64,000 bases of DNA from Streptacidiphilus fuscans (GTDB taxonomy: Bacteria; Actinomycetota; Actinomycetes; Streptomycetales; Streptomycetaceae). The stretch lies in contig NZ_JADPRT010000020.1 of the NCBI RefSeq assembly GCF_015690355.1, positions 120,871 through 184,870 on the forward strand. Direction: 5' to 3'. Positions 50,246 to 58,744 of this stretch are shown piece by piece (the stretch's first letter is position 1; every line of letters starts with the position of its first letter). The notes under the pieces are model-generated. The model did not search any database. It was not told the origin of the DNA and saw only the letters and a list, made by a program, of their open reading frames with translations. The position numbers and the translations under genes are program-made.

Positions 50246-52996
50246 GTGGCTTCCGGATCCGATCGCAACCCGATCATCATTGGCGGCCTGCCCAGTCAGG
50301 TCCCGGACTTCGATCCCGAGGAGACCAGCGAGTGGCTGGACTCCCTTGACGCCGCCATCGACGAGCGGGGCCGTGAGCGCGCCCGCTACCTCATGCTGCG
50401 GCTGATCGAGCGCGCCCGCGAGAAGCGTGTCGCCGTGCCGGAGATGCGTAGCACGGACTACGTCAACACCATCGCCACCAAGGACGAGCCGTTCTTCCCC
50501 GGCAACGAGGAGATCGAGCGCAAGGTCCTCAACGCGACCCGTTGGAACGCCGCGGTGATGGTCTCCCGCGCGCAGCGCCCGGGCATCGGGGTCGGCGGTC
50601 ACATCGCCACCTTCGCCTCGTCGGCCTCGCTGTACGACGTGGGCTTCAACTACTTCTTCAAGGGCAAGGACGCCGACGGCGCCTCCGGGGACCAGATCTA
50701 CTTCCAGGGCCACGCCTCCCCGGGCATCTACGCCCGTGCCTACCTGCTGGACCGCCTCTCCGAGCAGCAGCTCGACAGCTTCCGCCAGGAGCACTCGGGC
50801 GCGCCGTACGGCCTGTCCAGCTACCCGCACCCGCGCAACATGCCGGACTTCTGGGAGTTCCCGACCGTGTCCATGGGCCTCGGCCCGCTGGGCGCGATCT
50901 ACCAGGCCCGGATGAACCGCTACCTGCTGAACCACGGCATCAAGGACACCACCGACTCCCGCGTCTGGGCCTTCCTGGGCGACGGTGAGATGGACGAGGT
51001 CGAGTCGCTGGGCCAGCTGTCCATCGCCGCGCGTGAGGGCCTGGACAACCTGACCTTTGTGGTCAACTGCAACCTGCAGCGCCTCGACGGCCCGGTCCGC
51101 GGCAACGGCAAGATCATCCAGGAGCTGGAGTCGATCTTCCGCGGCAACGGCTGGAACGTGATCAAGCTCATCTGGGACCGCTCCTGGGACCCGCTGCTGG
51201 GCCAGGACCGCGACGGCGTGCTGGTCAACAAGATGAACACCACGCCCGACGGCCAGTTCCAGACCTACGCCACCGAGTCCGGCGCGTACATCCGCGAGCA
51301 CTTCTTCGGCGGCGACCTGCGTCTGCGCTCGATGGTCGAGGGCATGACGGACGAGCAGATCCAGCACCTGGGCCGCGGCGGCCACGACCACAAGAAGGTC
51401 TACGCCGCGTTCAAGGCCGCGACCGAGCACAAGGGCCAGCCGACCGTCATCCTGGCCCAGACCGTCAAGGGCTGGACGCTCGGCCCGAACTTCGAGGGCC
51501 GCAACGCGACCCACCAGATGAAGAAGCTCACGGTCGAGGACCTCAAGCGCTTCCGTGACCGGCTGCACCTGCCGATCACCGACAAGCAGCTGGACGAGGG
51601 CTACCCGCCCTACTACCACCCGGGCAAGGACTCGGAGGAGATCCAGTACATGCACGACCGCCGCGCCGAGCTGGGCGGCTACATGCCGACCCGCAAGGTC
51701 CGGCCGCGCAAGCTGGAGCTCCCCGGCGACGACGCCTACAAGGTCCTCAAGAAGGGCTCCGGCCAGCAGTCGATCGCCACGACGATGGCCTTCGTGCGCC
51801 TGCTCAAGGACCTGATGCGAGACAAGAACATCGGCAAGCGCTTCGTCACCATCGCGCCGGACGAGTACCGCACCTTCGGCATGGACTCGCTCTTCCCGTC
51901 GGCGAAGATCTACGACCCGATGGGGCAGCAGTACGAGTCGGTCGACCGCGACCTGCTGCTGGCGTACAAGACGTCCCCGCAGGGCCAGATGATCCAGGAC
52001 GGCATCACCGAGGCCGGGTCCACCGCCTCGCTGATCGCCGCGGGTTCGTCCTACGCCACCCACGGCGAGCCGCTGATCCCGGTCTACGTCTTCTACTCGA
52101 TGTTCGGGTTCCAGCGGACGGGTGACCAGTTCTGGCAGATGGCCGACCAGCTGGCGCGCGGCTTCGTGCTCGGCGCCACCGCCGGCCGCACCACGCTGAC
52201 CGGTGAGGGCCTGCAGCACGCCGACGGTCACAGCCAGCTGCTGGCCTCGACCAACCCGGCCGTCGTCTCCTACGACCCGGCCTACGGCTACGAGATCGCC
52301 CACATCGTGCAGGACGGTCTGCGCCGCATGTACGGCAGCAGCGAGCAGCACCCGCACGGCGAGGACGTCTTCTACTACCTCACCGTCTACAACGAGCCGA
52401 TCCAGATGCCGGCCGAGCCGGACAACGTGGACGTCGAGGGCATCCTCAAGGGCGTCCACAAGCTGTCGGCCGGTCAGGCGGGCCAGATCCCGGCGCAGAT
52501 CCTCGCCTCCGGCGTTTCGGTGCCGTGGGCGCTGGAGGCCCAGAAGATCCTCGCCGAGGACTGGAACGTCAAGGCCGACGTCTGGTCGGTGACCTCCTGG
52601 AACGAGCTGCGTCGCGACGCGGTCGAGGTCGAGGAGTTCAACCTGCTCAACCCGGACGAGGAGCAGCGCTACCCGTACGTGCAGCGCAAGCTCTCCGGCG
52701 CGGAGGGCCCGTTCGTGGCCGTCTCCGACTGGATGCGCGCGGTGCCGGACCAGATCGCGCGCTGGGTGCCGGGCCAGTACCAGTCGCTGGGCGCCGACGG
52801 CTTCGGCTTCGCCGACACCCGTGGTGCGGCGCGCCGCTACTTCCACATCGACGCCCAGTCGATCGTGCTGGGCGTGCTGACCGAGCTGGCCAAGCAGGGC
52901 AAGGTCGACCGCACCGCGCTGAAGGCGGCCATCGACCGCTACCAGCTGCTCGACGTGAAGGCCGCCCACCCGGGCGCCGCAGGCGGCGACGCCTGA
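50246..52996 (+). CDS. aceE: pyruvate dehydrogenase E1 component, homodimeric
   Basis: 916 aa, full length for the AceE type. It decarboxylates pyruvate with thiamine diphosphate and transfers the acetyl group to the E2 lipoyl domain. The ThDP motif is GDGEMDE followed by NCNLQRLDGPVRGN. Residues RGGHDHKKVY and LAQTVKGWTLG are typical. Downstream parts show the pyrimidine-binding domain (TIAPDEYRTFGMDSLFP) and the C-terminal domain. A GTG start with AAGGAACAGC upstream is used. A strong hairpin follows. No E2 or E3 gene is adjacent. Confidence 0.96.
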   Translation: MASGSDRNPIIIGGLPSQVPDFDPEETSEWLDSLDAAIDERGRERARYLMLRLIERAREKRVAVPEMRSTDYVNTIATKDEPFFPGNEEIERKVLNATRWNAAVMVSRAQRPGIGVGGHIATFASSASLYDVGFNYFFKGKDADGASGDQIYFQGHASPGIYARAYLLDRLSEQQLDSFRQEHSGAPYGLSSYPHPRNMPDFWEFPTVSMGLGPLGAIYQARMNRYLLNHGIKDTTDSRVWAFLGDGEMDEVESLGQLSIAAREGLDNLTFVVNCNLQRLDGPVRGNGKIIQELESIFRGNGWNVIKLIWDRSWDPLLGQDRDGVLVNKMNTTPDGQFQTYATESGAYIREHFFGGDLRLRSMVEGMTDEQIQHLGRGGHDHKKVYAAFKAATEHKGQPTVILAQTVKGWTLGPNFEGRNATHQMKKLTVEDLKRFRDRLHLPITDKQLDEGYPPYYHPGKDSEEIQYMHDRRAELGGYMPTRKVRPRKLELPGDDAYKVLKKGSGQQSIATTMAFVRLLKDLMRDKNIGKRFVTIAPDEYRTFGMDSLFPSAKIYDPMGQQYESVDRDLLLAYKTSPQGQMIQDGITEAGSTASLIAAGSSYATHGEPLIPVYVFYSMFGFQRTGDQFWQMADQLARGFVLGATAGRTTLTGEGLQHADGHSQLLASTNPAVVSYDPAYGYEIAHIVQDGLRRMYGSSEQHPHGEDVFYYLTVYNEPIQMPAEPDNVDVEGILKGVHKLSAGQAGQIPAQILASGVSVPWALEAQKILAEDWNVKADVWSVTSWNELRRDAVEVEEFNLLNPDEEQRYPYVQRKLSGAEGPFVAVSDWMRAVPDQIARWVPGQYQSLGADGFGFADTRGAARRYFHIDAQSIVLGVLTELAKQGKVDRTALKAAIDRYQLLDVKAAHPGAAGGDA

Positions 52997-53021
52997 GGGT
53001 AGCCCTCGGCAACTGAACACC

Positions 53022-53060
53022 CGGAGCGGGATCCTGACGTAGCGTCAGGGTCCCGCTCCG
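53022..53060 (+). terminator. terminator after aceE
   Basis: CGGAGCGGGA-TCCTGACG and CGTCAGGG-TCCCGCTCCG pair over about 17 bp with a short loop, 26 bp after the aceE stop, followed by CTTTTCTG. Clear intrinsic terminator. Confidence 0.85.
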
Positions 53061-53160
53061 CTTTTCTGTGGATTCGGGCGAAGCACTCCCCCGCGTGGTG
53101 ACACTCCTCTACTTTGGCGTGGCGCCGACAACAGTCGGCGTCCCGTGCGAGAGGAGCACC

Positions 53161-53913
53161 ATGCGAACGATCCGTCGCACCACCGCTCTGTCCGCAGCCC
53201 TGCTGGCGGTTCTCGCGTCCGCCGGCCCCGCGGTGGCGACCGTTGCACCCGCCGTCGCCCCCGCGCTCGCCAACAGCACCGCGCACAACCTGCACGTCCA
53301 CCTCCGCAACGCCTCCAGCTCCAACTGGTCCGGCTACGCGGCCACCGGAGGCCCCTTCACCTCCATCTCGGCCAGCTGGGTCGAGCCGAGCGGCAAGTGC
53401 GGCAGCGCCACCAGCTACTCCAGCTTCTGGGTCGGCATCGACGGCGACGGCAGCAACAGCGTCGAGCAGACCGGCTCCGAGGTGGACTGCTCGGGCGGTT
53501 CGCCGCAGTACTACTCCTGGTACGAGATGTACCCGGCGTACCCGGTGAACTTCAGCAACGCCGTACGGCCGGGTGACCACTTCACCGGCTCGGTGACGTA
53601 CCTCGGCTCCGGCAAATTCACGATGAAGCTGAGCGACACCACGGCGGGCTGGAGCCGCTCGGTGACCAAGTCCTACTCCCCGGCCAAGCGCTACTCGGTC
53701 GAGGTGATCGCCGAGGCCCCGTCCAGCTCCACCGGAGTGTTGCCGCTGGCGAACTTCGGCACGGTGAACTTCACCGACGCGCTGGCCGACGGCAAGGCGC
53801 TGAGCACCTACAGCCCAACGGTGATCAACATGGTCTCCGGCTCGACGACGAAGGCGTCCACCTCCGCACTCTCCGGCGGCGAGAGCTTCTCGGTCACCTG
53901 GAAGCACAGCTGA
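53161..53913 (+). CDS. secreted G1-family (eqolisin-like) glutamic endopeptidase
   Basis: 250 aa. Signal peptide in residues 1-38 (RTIRRTTALSAALLAVLASAGPAVA). The mature part starts with SSSNWSGYAATGGPFTSISASWVEP, then WVGIDGDGSNSVEQTGSEVDC (catalytic Gln region), YYSWYEMYPAYPVNF and the strand SVEVIAEAPSSSTGVLPLANFGTVNF, where the catalytic Glu is expected. Acid-acting protease, outside the cell. The ATG at 53161 follows GAGAGGAGCACC. Confidence 0.85.
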   Translation: MRTIRRTTALSAALLAVLASAGPAVATVAPAVAPALANSTAHNLHVHLRNASSSNWSGYAATGGPFTSISASWVEPSGKCGSATSYSSFWVGIDGDGSNSVEQTGSEVDCSGGSPQYYSWYEMYPAYPVNFSNAVRPGDHFTGSVTYLGSGKFTMKLSDTTAGWSRSVTKSYSPAKRYSVEVIAEAPSSSTGVLPLANFGTVNFTDALADGKALSTYSPTVINMVSGSTTKASTSALSGGESFSVTWKHS

Positions 53914-53950
53914 TCGAGAGTGGTCAGCAGGTAGCCACCGAGCAACAACA

Positions 53951-53977
53951 GGGGGTGACGCCGATGGCGTCGCCCCC
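53951..53977 (+). terminator. terminator after the G1 protease gene
   Basis: GGGGGTGACGCC-GAT-GGCGTCGCCCCC, a 12-bp stem with one wobble pair, 37 bp after the stop. The 318 bp from 53914 to 54231 contain no gene apart from this hairpin and the next promoter. Confidence 0.7.
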
Positions 53978-54231
53978 TCAGCCTTTCGTGAACGGCTCGT
54001 AAGAATCAGCGCCGAAAGCCCGGTGATTGACGGCCATTGTGATGGTTGTCCCAGTTTCCTCTTGCCTCGTACGGCGTACGCAGGCACGTGGTGCCCGTAT
54101 GGTTGCGCAGAGCGTCTCGCATCGCGGGCACCCCCGCCGCACCACGCGAGCGCTGTGAGTGAGCATCCGCAAGACCTCCGGGCCGCCGACGGCCCGTCGG
54201 ACGGTCGACGGCAGCCCGAGGAGACACCTGC

Positions 54232-55359
54232 ATGCGGTTCAAGCGCACCCTGGTGGCGGCACTGGTCTCGGTCACCTGTCTTGCCGGAACCGGCGCGGCC
54301 GCCGCAGGCGCGGCCGTCTCGGACGAGCAGTTGGCCGTCACCACCCCGCCCGCGGGCAGCGCGGCCTGGGTCCAGGACCACTCCTTCGGCGTCCGCCTCC
54401 CCGACCCGGCCACCGCGAGCGCGACCGACGTCGCCACGCTCTTCGGCGGCCTCTCCGCCGCGCAGCAGCAGCGGCTGGTCGCCGCGTACCCGCTGGTCGT
54501 CGGCAACCTCGACGGCGCACCGCTGGCGCTGCGCTACCAGGCCAACCGGGTCGCCATGCGGGCCGAGCTGGACAGCCTCACGGCCCAGGACGTCAAGGAC
54601 GCGACGACCACCGGCCAGATCGCCATGCTGACCCAGCTGCTCCAGCCCGGCCACCAGGTGCTCGCCTTCGACCCGCGCAGCCGCGGTCTGGTCGCCGAGG
54701 TCTTCGGCGACCTGGCCACGGCCGAGAAGGTCTCCGTCTACGTCCCCGGCTCGGACATGGACCTGTCCCACTTCTCCCAGGCCGAGCAGGCGGTCCAGAA
54801 CCTCCGCTCCGAGGAGGCCCGGGTCTCCCCCGGCACCACCACGGCGGCCATAGCGTGGTCCGACTACGTCACCCCGGTCGGCCTCGGCGCCGACGCCGCG
54901 ACCTCCCGCCTCGCCGAGGCCGGCGCCCCGCGCCTCACCCGCCTGCTGGCGGGCCTCGCGGTGACGACGGAGTCGTCCACGCCGCCGAGCCTCTTCTGCC
55001 ACTCCTACGGCTCGGTCCTGTGCGGCAACGCGTCCCCGTCGATCCAGTCGGCCGACGGCGTGACGGACATGGTCGTCCTCGGCAGCCCCGGCATGGACGT
55101 CGACAACGCCGCGGCGCTGGGCGACGGCGTGCGCCTCTGGGCCACCACCCGCAACCCCGACGACTGGATCGGCAACGTCCCCTACGTCGAGGTCGGCGGC
55201 CTCGGCCACGGCGCGGACCCGACCAGCGCGTCCTTCGGCAGCCATGTCATCGCCTCGACCGGCGCGGTAGGCCACGAGGGCTACTTCACCGACGGGACGA
55301 CGAGCCTCCGCAACTTCGCCGACATCGCCCTCGGCGACTACGGCGACGTGACCGGCTGA
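54232..55359 (+). CDS. secreted DUF1023 alpha/beta hydrolase
   Basis: 375 aa. Signal peptide in residues 1-28. DUF1023 features: LPLALRYQANRVAMRAEL, VLAFDPRSRGLVAEVFGDLATAEKVSVYVPGSDMDLSHF, and LFCHSYGSVLCGNA with the nucleophile Ser in HSYGS. His region LGHGADPTS and HEGYFT. Actinobacterial secreted esterase-like enzyme, substrate unknown. GAGGAGACACCTGC precedes the ATG. Confidence 0.82.
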   Translation: MRFKRTLVAALVSVTCLAGTGAAAAGAAVSDEQLAVTTPPAGSAAWVQDHSFGVRLPDPATASATDVATLFGGLSAAQQQRLVAAYPLVVGNLDGAPLALRYQANRVAMRAELDSLTAQDVKDATTTGQIAMLTQLLQPGHQVLAFDPRSRGLVAEVFGDLATAEKVSVYVPGSDMDLSHFSQAEQAVQNLRSEEARVSPGTTTAAIAWSDYVTPVGLGADAATSRLAEAGAPRLTRLLAGLAVTTESSTPPSLFCHSYGSVLCGNASPSIQSADGVTDMVVLGSPGMDVDNAAALGDGVRLWATTRNPDDWIGNVPYVEVGGLGHGADPTSASFGSHVIASTGAVGHEGYFTDGTTSLRNFADIALGDYGDVTG

Positions 55360-55372
55360 CACTTTCGACGCG

Positions 55373-55512
55373 GGGACGTTGCACTACCCCAAGGGGCGCG
55401 GGGAACTGCGCGACAAGCCACCCGATGAGGTAGAGCCCCGAACGCGCAGGGCCATCCCTCGTCAGTGGTTTCTCGCGCAGTTCCCCGCGCCCCAGGACGT
55501 TTGCAACGTCCC
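55373..55512. repeat. dispersed extragenic palindromic repeat, copy 2
   Basis: Same element as at 48.0 kb: outer arms GGGACGTTGCA and TTGCAACGTCCC, inner arms beginning GGGGCGCGGGGAACTGCGCG, and the conserved centre GTAGAGCCCCGAACGCGCAG. It lies between two convergent genes. Confidence 0.8.
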
Positions 55513-55519
55513 AGCGATG

Positions 55520-56548
55520 TCAGCTGGAGATGCTGCGCATGTCCGCGTAGCGGTCCCCCGCGACCTGGGCGCCGATCGGCTCCAGCTCCGCCAGCTCCTC
55601 CGACGTCAGAACCAGAGAAGCAGCCGCGACGTTCTCCTCCAGGCGGCTCCGCCGCCGCGTCCCGGGGATCGGGATCACCGGCAGGCCGTGCACCTGCGCA
55701 CGCTGCTCGACCCAGGCCAGGGCCACCTGGCCCGCCGTCGCGCCGCGCTCCGCGGCGATCTTGTGGACCGGGGCCAGCAGCGCAGCGTTGTGCGCGGCGT
55801 TGTCGCCGGTGAAGCGCGGCTGGTAGTGCCGGAAGTCGCCCGCCGCCAGCTCGCCGGCGTTGCTGAAGGACCCCGTCAGGAATCCGCGGCCGAGCGGCGA
55901 GTACGCCACCAGCGCCACACCCAGCTCCGCCGCCGCCGGGACGGCCGTGCGCTCGATGTCCCGTGAGAAGAGCGACCACTCGGACTGCAGCGCGGCGATC
56001 GGGTGGACCGCGTACGCCTCGCGCAGCTCCGCGCCGCTGACCTCGGACAGGCCCAGGTGGCGGACCTTGCCCGCGGCGACCAGCTCGGCCATCGCGCCGA
56101 CCGACTCGGCCAGCGGGACGTCCGGGTTGCGCCGGTGCATGTAGTACAGGTCGATGTGGTCCACACCCAGCCGGCGCAGGCTCGCGTCGACGGCCTGGCG
56201 GATGTACGCGGCGTCGTTGCGGACGGCCCGGTAGGTCGGGTCGTCCTCGCGGCGCTCGATGGCGAACTTGGTCGCCAGCAGCACCTCGTCGCGGTGGGCC
56301 TGGACGAACGGGCCGACCAGTTCCTCGTTGCGGCCGAAGCCGTACATGTCGGCCGTGTCGAAGAGGGTGACGCCGAGCTCCAGCGCGCGCTCCAGCGTGG
56401 CGCGGGACTCCTCGGCCCCGGTGTCGCCGAACTGGTCGCTGTAGAAGTCGCTCATCCCCATGCAACCGAGGCCCTGGACGCTCACCTGCGGGCCGTGCGC
56501 ACCGAGCGTCGTCGTCGGCATGCTGGAGTCTGTCGGGTTGGTGGTCAT
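55520..56548 (-). CDS. aldo/keto reductase
   Basis: 342 aa. Catalytic Asp/Tyr in TLFDTADMYGFGRNEELVG, Lys in VLLATKFA, His in YYMHRRNPDVPL; C-terminal cofactor motif VIPIPGTRRRSRLEEN. This is the group of general reductases near YajO or Tas. The start overlaps the stop of merR by 4 bp, so they form an operon and are probably induced together. Confidence 0.88.
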   Translation of the reverse strand: MTTNPTDSSMPTTTLGAHGPQVSVQGLGCMGMSDFYSDQFGDTGAEESRATLERALELGVTLFDTADMYGFGRNEELVGPFVQAHRDEVLLATKFAIERREDDPTYRAVRNDAAYIRQAVDASLRRLGVDHIDLYYMHRRNPDVPLAESVGAMAELVAAGKVRHLGLSEVSGAELREAYAVHPIAALQSEWSLFSRDIERTAVPAAAELGVALVAYSPLGRGFLTGSFSNAGELAAGDFRHYQPRFTGDNAAHNAALLAPVHKIAAERGATAGQVALAWVEQRAQVHGLPVIPIPGTRRRSRLEENVAAASLVLTSEELAELEPIGAQVAGDRYADMRSISS

Positions 56549-56946
56549 GTGCAGTCCTGCCTCTCCCCGTACAAGTCGATCTTGTAGTCGAGCACCAGAA
56601 GGTTCGCCTGCAGGTCGCGGATCCGTACGAGCACCTCTTCGCGGTGCTCGATCAGCAGCTCCCGGCGCGCGGCCTCGGTTCCGGCGCCTGCGCGGACGAG
56701 TTCCGCGTAGCGCAGCATCCCGGCGACCGGCATGCCGGTGGCGCGCAGGTTGCCGAGGAAGGCGAGCCAGCCGAGGTCCGCGTCGCAGAAGCGGCGCTGG
56801 CCGTGGTGGGAGCGGGCCGGGTGGTCCAGCAGACCGATCCGCTCGTACCAGCGCAGCGTATGGGCGCTCAGGCCGGTCCGCTCGACGACCTCGCCGATGG
56901 TGTACCGAGGCAGCAACTCCGGTGTCATCGCGGTTGCTTCCGACAT
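56545..56946 (-). CDS. MerR-family regulator
   Basis: 133 aa. RYTIGEVVERTGLSAHTLRWYERIGLL, HGQRRFCDADLGWLAFLGNLRATGMPVAGMLRYAELV and a C-terminal dimer helix. No effector domain or Cys cluster of metal sensors; of the type that regulates a reductase gene. In operon with the aldo/keto reductase, and the palindrome GAGTGCACTC 43 bp before its start is the probable autoregulatory site. Confidence 0.87.
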   Translation of the reverse strand: MSEATAMTPELLPRYTIGEVVERTGLSAHTLRWYERIGLLDHPARSHHGQRRFCDADLGWLAFLGNLRATGMPVAGMLRYAELVRAGAGTEAARRELLIEHREEVLVRIRDLQANLLVLDYKIDLYGERQDCT

Positions 56947-56989
56947 CCGCGCCCCCTTCCGATCCTTCGGCCACGACGCTACTTACCTA

Positions 56990-57003
56990 GAGTGCACTCC
57001 AAG
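56990..57003 (-). promoter_or_regulatory. MerR operator/promoter
   Basis: On the minus strand: CTTGGAGTGCACTC, with the 10-bp palindrome GAGTGCACTC (56990-56999) next to a TTGGAG -35-like box (57002-56997). This arrangement is standard for MerR autoregulated promoters. Confidence 0.6.
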
Positions 57004-57058
57004 CAAGCAGGTACGCCCCCGACACGGCCCCGCGGAACCTGCTCATAGACTCCAGCCC

Positions 57059-57895
57059 ATGAGCCTGGACAGCCTGCGCATCGTCGAACAGTGGCCCGTC
57101 ACCACCGCCGCGGCCGTCGTGGTCCGCCGCGACGGCAGCATCGCCGGGAGCCACGGGCCCCAGCAGCACCCGTTCAGGCTGGCCTCGGTGACCAAGCCGC
57201 TGAGCGCCTACGCCGCCCTGGTCGCGGTCGAGGAGGGCGCGCTGGAGCTGGACGACCCGGCGGGCCCGGAGGGGTCGACCGTGCGGCACCTGCTCGCCCA
57301 CACGTCCGGTCTGGCCTTCGACGAGCACAAGGCCATGGCCGCGCCCGGCACCCGCCGGCTCTACTCCAACGCCGGATTCGACGTGCTGGCCGAGGTCGTC
57401 GCCAAGGCGACCGGCATGCCGTTCCCGCAGTACGCCGCCGAGGCGGTCTTCACGCCGCTCGGCATGACCGGGACCTGGCTGGACGCCACGAGCAAGAGCC
57501 CGGCCGGCGCGGGCGGCGTCTCCACCGCGGCCGACCTGGCCCGCTTCGCCGCCGAGCTGCAGGCGCCGCGCGTGCTGCACCCGGAGACGCTGGCCGAGGC
57601 GACCCGGGTCGCCTTCCCCGGCCTCAACGGCGTGCTGCCCGGCTACGGCCACCAGAAGCCGAACGACTGGGGTCTCGGCTTCGACATCCGCGACCACAAG
57701 TCCCCGCACTGGACCGGCCTCACCAGCTCGCCCGCGACCTTCGGCCACTTCGGCCAGTCCGGCACGTTCCTCTGGGTCGACCCGGAGGCGGGCGCGGCCT
57801 GCGTCACGCTGACCGACCGCGACTTCGGCCCGTGGGCCGCCGAGGTCTGGACGCCGTTCACCGACGCGGTGCTGGAGGAGCTCAGGGAACACTGA
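57059..57895 (+). CDS. serine hydrolase (beta-lactamase/transpeptidase-like)
   Basis: 278 aa. SxxK is SVTK (Ser43, Lys46), YxN is YSN (Tyr101), both in correct order, with LLAHTSGLAFDE and LGMTGTWLD. The fold is the class C beta-lactamase/esterase type; no signal peptide, so cytoplasmic. No third KTG box is clear. Start at the ATG at 57059 (immediately after CTCCAGCCC), as the open frame extends upstream without family similarity. Confidence 0.83.
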   Translation: MSLDSLRIVEQWPVTTAAAVVVRRDGSIAGSHGPQQHPFRLASVTKPLSAYAALVAVEEGALELDDPAGPEGSTVRHLLAHTSGLAFDEHKAMAAPGTRRLYSNAGFDVLAEVVAKATGMPFPQYAAEAVFTPLGMTGTWLDATSKSPAGAGGVSTAADLARFAAELQAPRVLHPETLAEATRVAFPGLNGVLPGYGHQKPNDWGLGFDIRDHKSPHWTGLTSSPATFGHFGQSGTFLWVDPEAGAACVTLTDRDFGPWAAEVWTPFTDAVLEELREH

Positions 57896-57903
57896 CGCCG
57901 GAC

Positions 57904-58647
57904 TCAGCCGTAGGAGACCGGCGACTCCATCGCCCAGACCAGCAGCTCAGCGCCGTCGGGTCCGGCGGTGAGGTCGACCGGTGCGTCGCCCTCGGTGATC
58001 CGCAGCGCGTCCCCCGCGGCCAGCTCCCGTCCGCGTCCGCGCGGGCCACCGCGCTCGCGGAAGCCGACGCCGCCCCGGGCGAGATGCGCGTACACGTACG
58101 CGGCGGGCGGCAGTTCGGGCAGCGGGCCGTACGGCTGGGCGCGCAGCAGGTGGAGCGTCGCGTCCTCGCGGCGCAGCAGGCCGGGCGGGGTGAGCAGGAC
58201 GTGCTCGGCCTCCGGGTCGACCGGGTCGGCGAGGACGTACGCGGGCTCGGTCCCGAAGCTGCCCGGCTGGAGCCAGAACTGCAGGAACCGCACCGGCTCC
58301 GCTCCACCTTCCACCGTGCCCTCGCTGTGGCTGACGCCGCCGCCCGCGCTCAGGTACTGCAGCTGCCCGGGCCGGACCAGGGACCGGTGGCCCTGTCCCG
58401 CGCCGCCGCCGTCAGCGTGCTGAAGCGCGCCCTCCAGCACCCAGGTGAGGATCTCGGTGTCCCGGTGCTTGTGCGGCCCGAAGCCCGCGCCGGCGTCCAG
58501 GCTCTCCTCGTTGCAGGCGAGCAGCGCGCCGAAGCTGGTGTTGGCCGGGTCGTAGTGCCCGGAGAACGAGAACGCGTGTGCGGTCGCGATCCCCGGCTCC
58601 GGCGCGGAGCGGTACCGGTGCCCGGCGCGGTGGATCCTCAGCGGCAT
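57904..58647 (-). CDS. pirin-family bicupin protein
   Basis: 247 aa. N-terminal cupin with metal ligands H59, H61 (HKHRDTEIL), H107 and E109 (SHSEG). C-terminal pirin_C region. Pirins are iron-binding quercetinase-like or redox-regulatory proteins. Convergent to the serine hydrolase gene. Confidence 0.87.
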   Translation of the reverse strand: MPLRIHRAGHRYRSAPEPGIATAHAFSFSGHYDPANTSFGALLACNEESLDAGAGFGPHKHRDTEILTWVLEGALQHADGGGAGQGHRSLVRPGQLQYLSAGGGVSHSEGTVEGGAEPVRFLQFWLQPGSFGTEPAYVLADPVDPEAEHVLLTPPGLLRREDATLHLLRAQPYGPLPELPPAAYVYAHLARGGVGFRERGGPRGRGRELAAGDALRITEGDAPVDLTAGPDGAELLVWAMESPVSYG

Positions 58648-58744
58648 AGGCCCACTCTATGCAGAGGGCCCTTGTGACCCGCACCACGCATCCAGGGGTA
58701 CCCGGGTTGCGCAAAAGCCGCCGGGCATGGTGCAGGCTTGAGAC

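Noticed and set aside
50156..53020. 954-aa open frame antisense to aceE
   Set aside because: Exact antisense of a highly conserved gene; composition is the usual high-GC third-frame artefact with no domain-like sequence.
52939..55362. 807-aa minus-strand open frame
   Set aside because: Antisense to a G1 protease and a DUF1023 gene, both with signal peptides and motifs; the antisense product has no recognisable motif.
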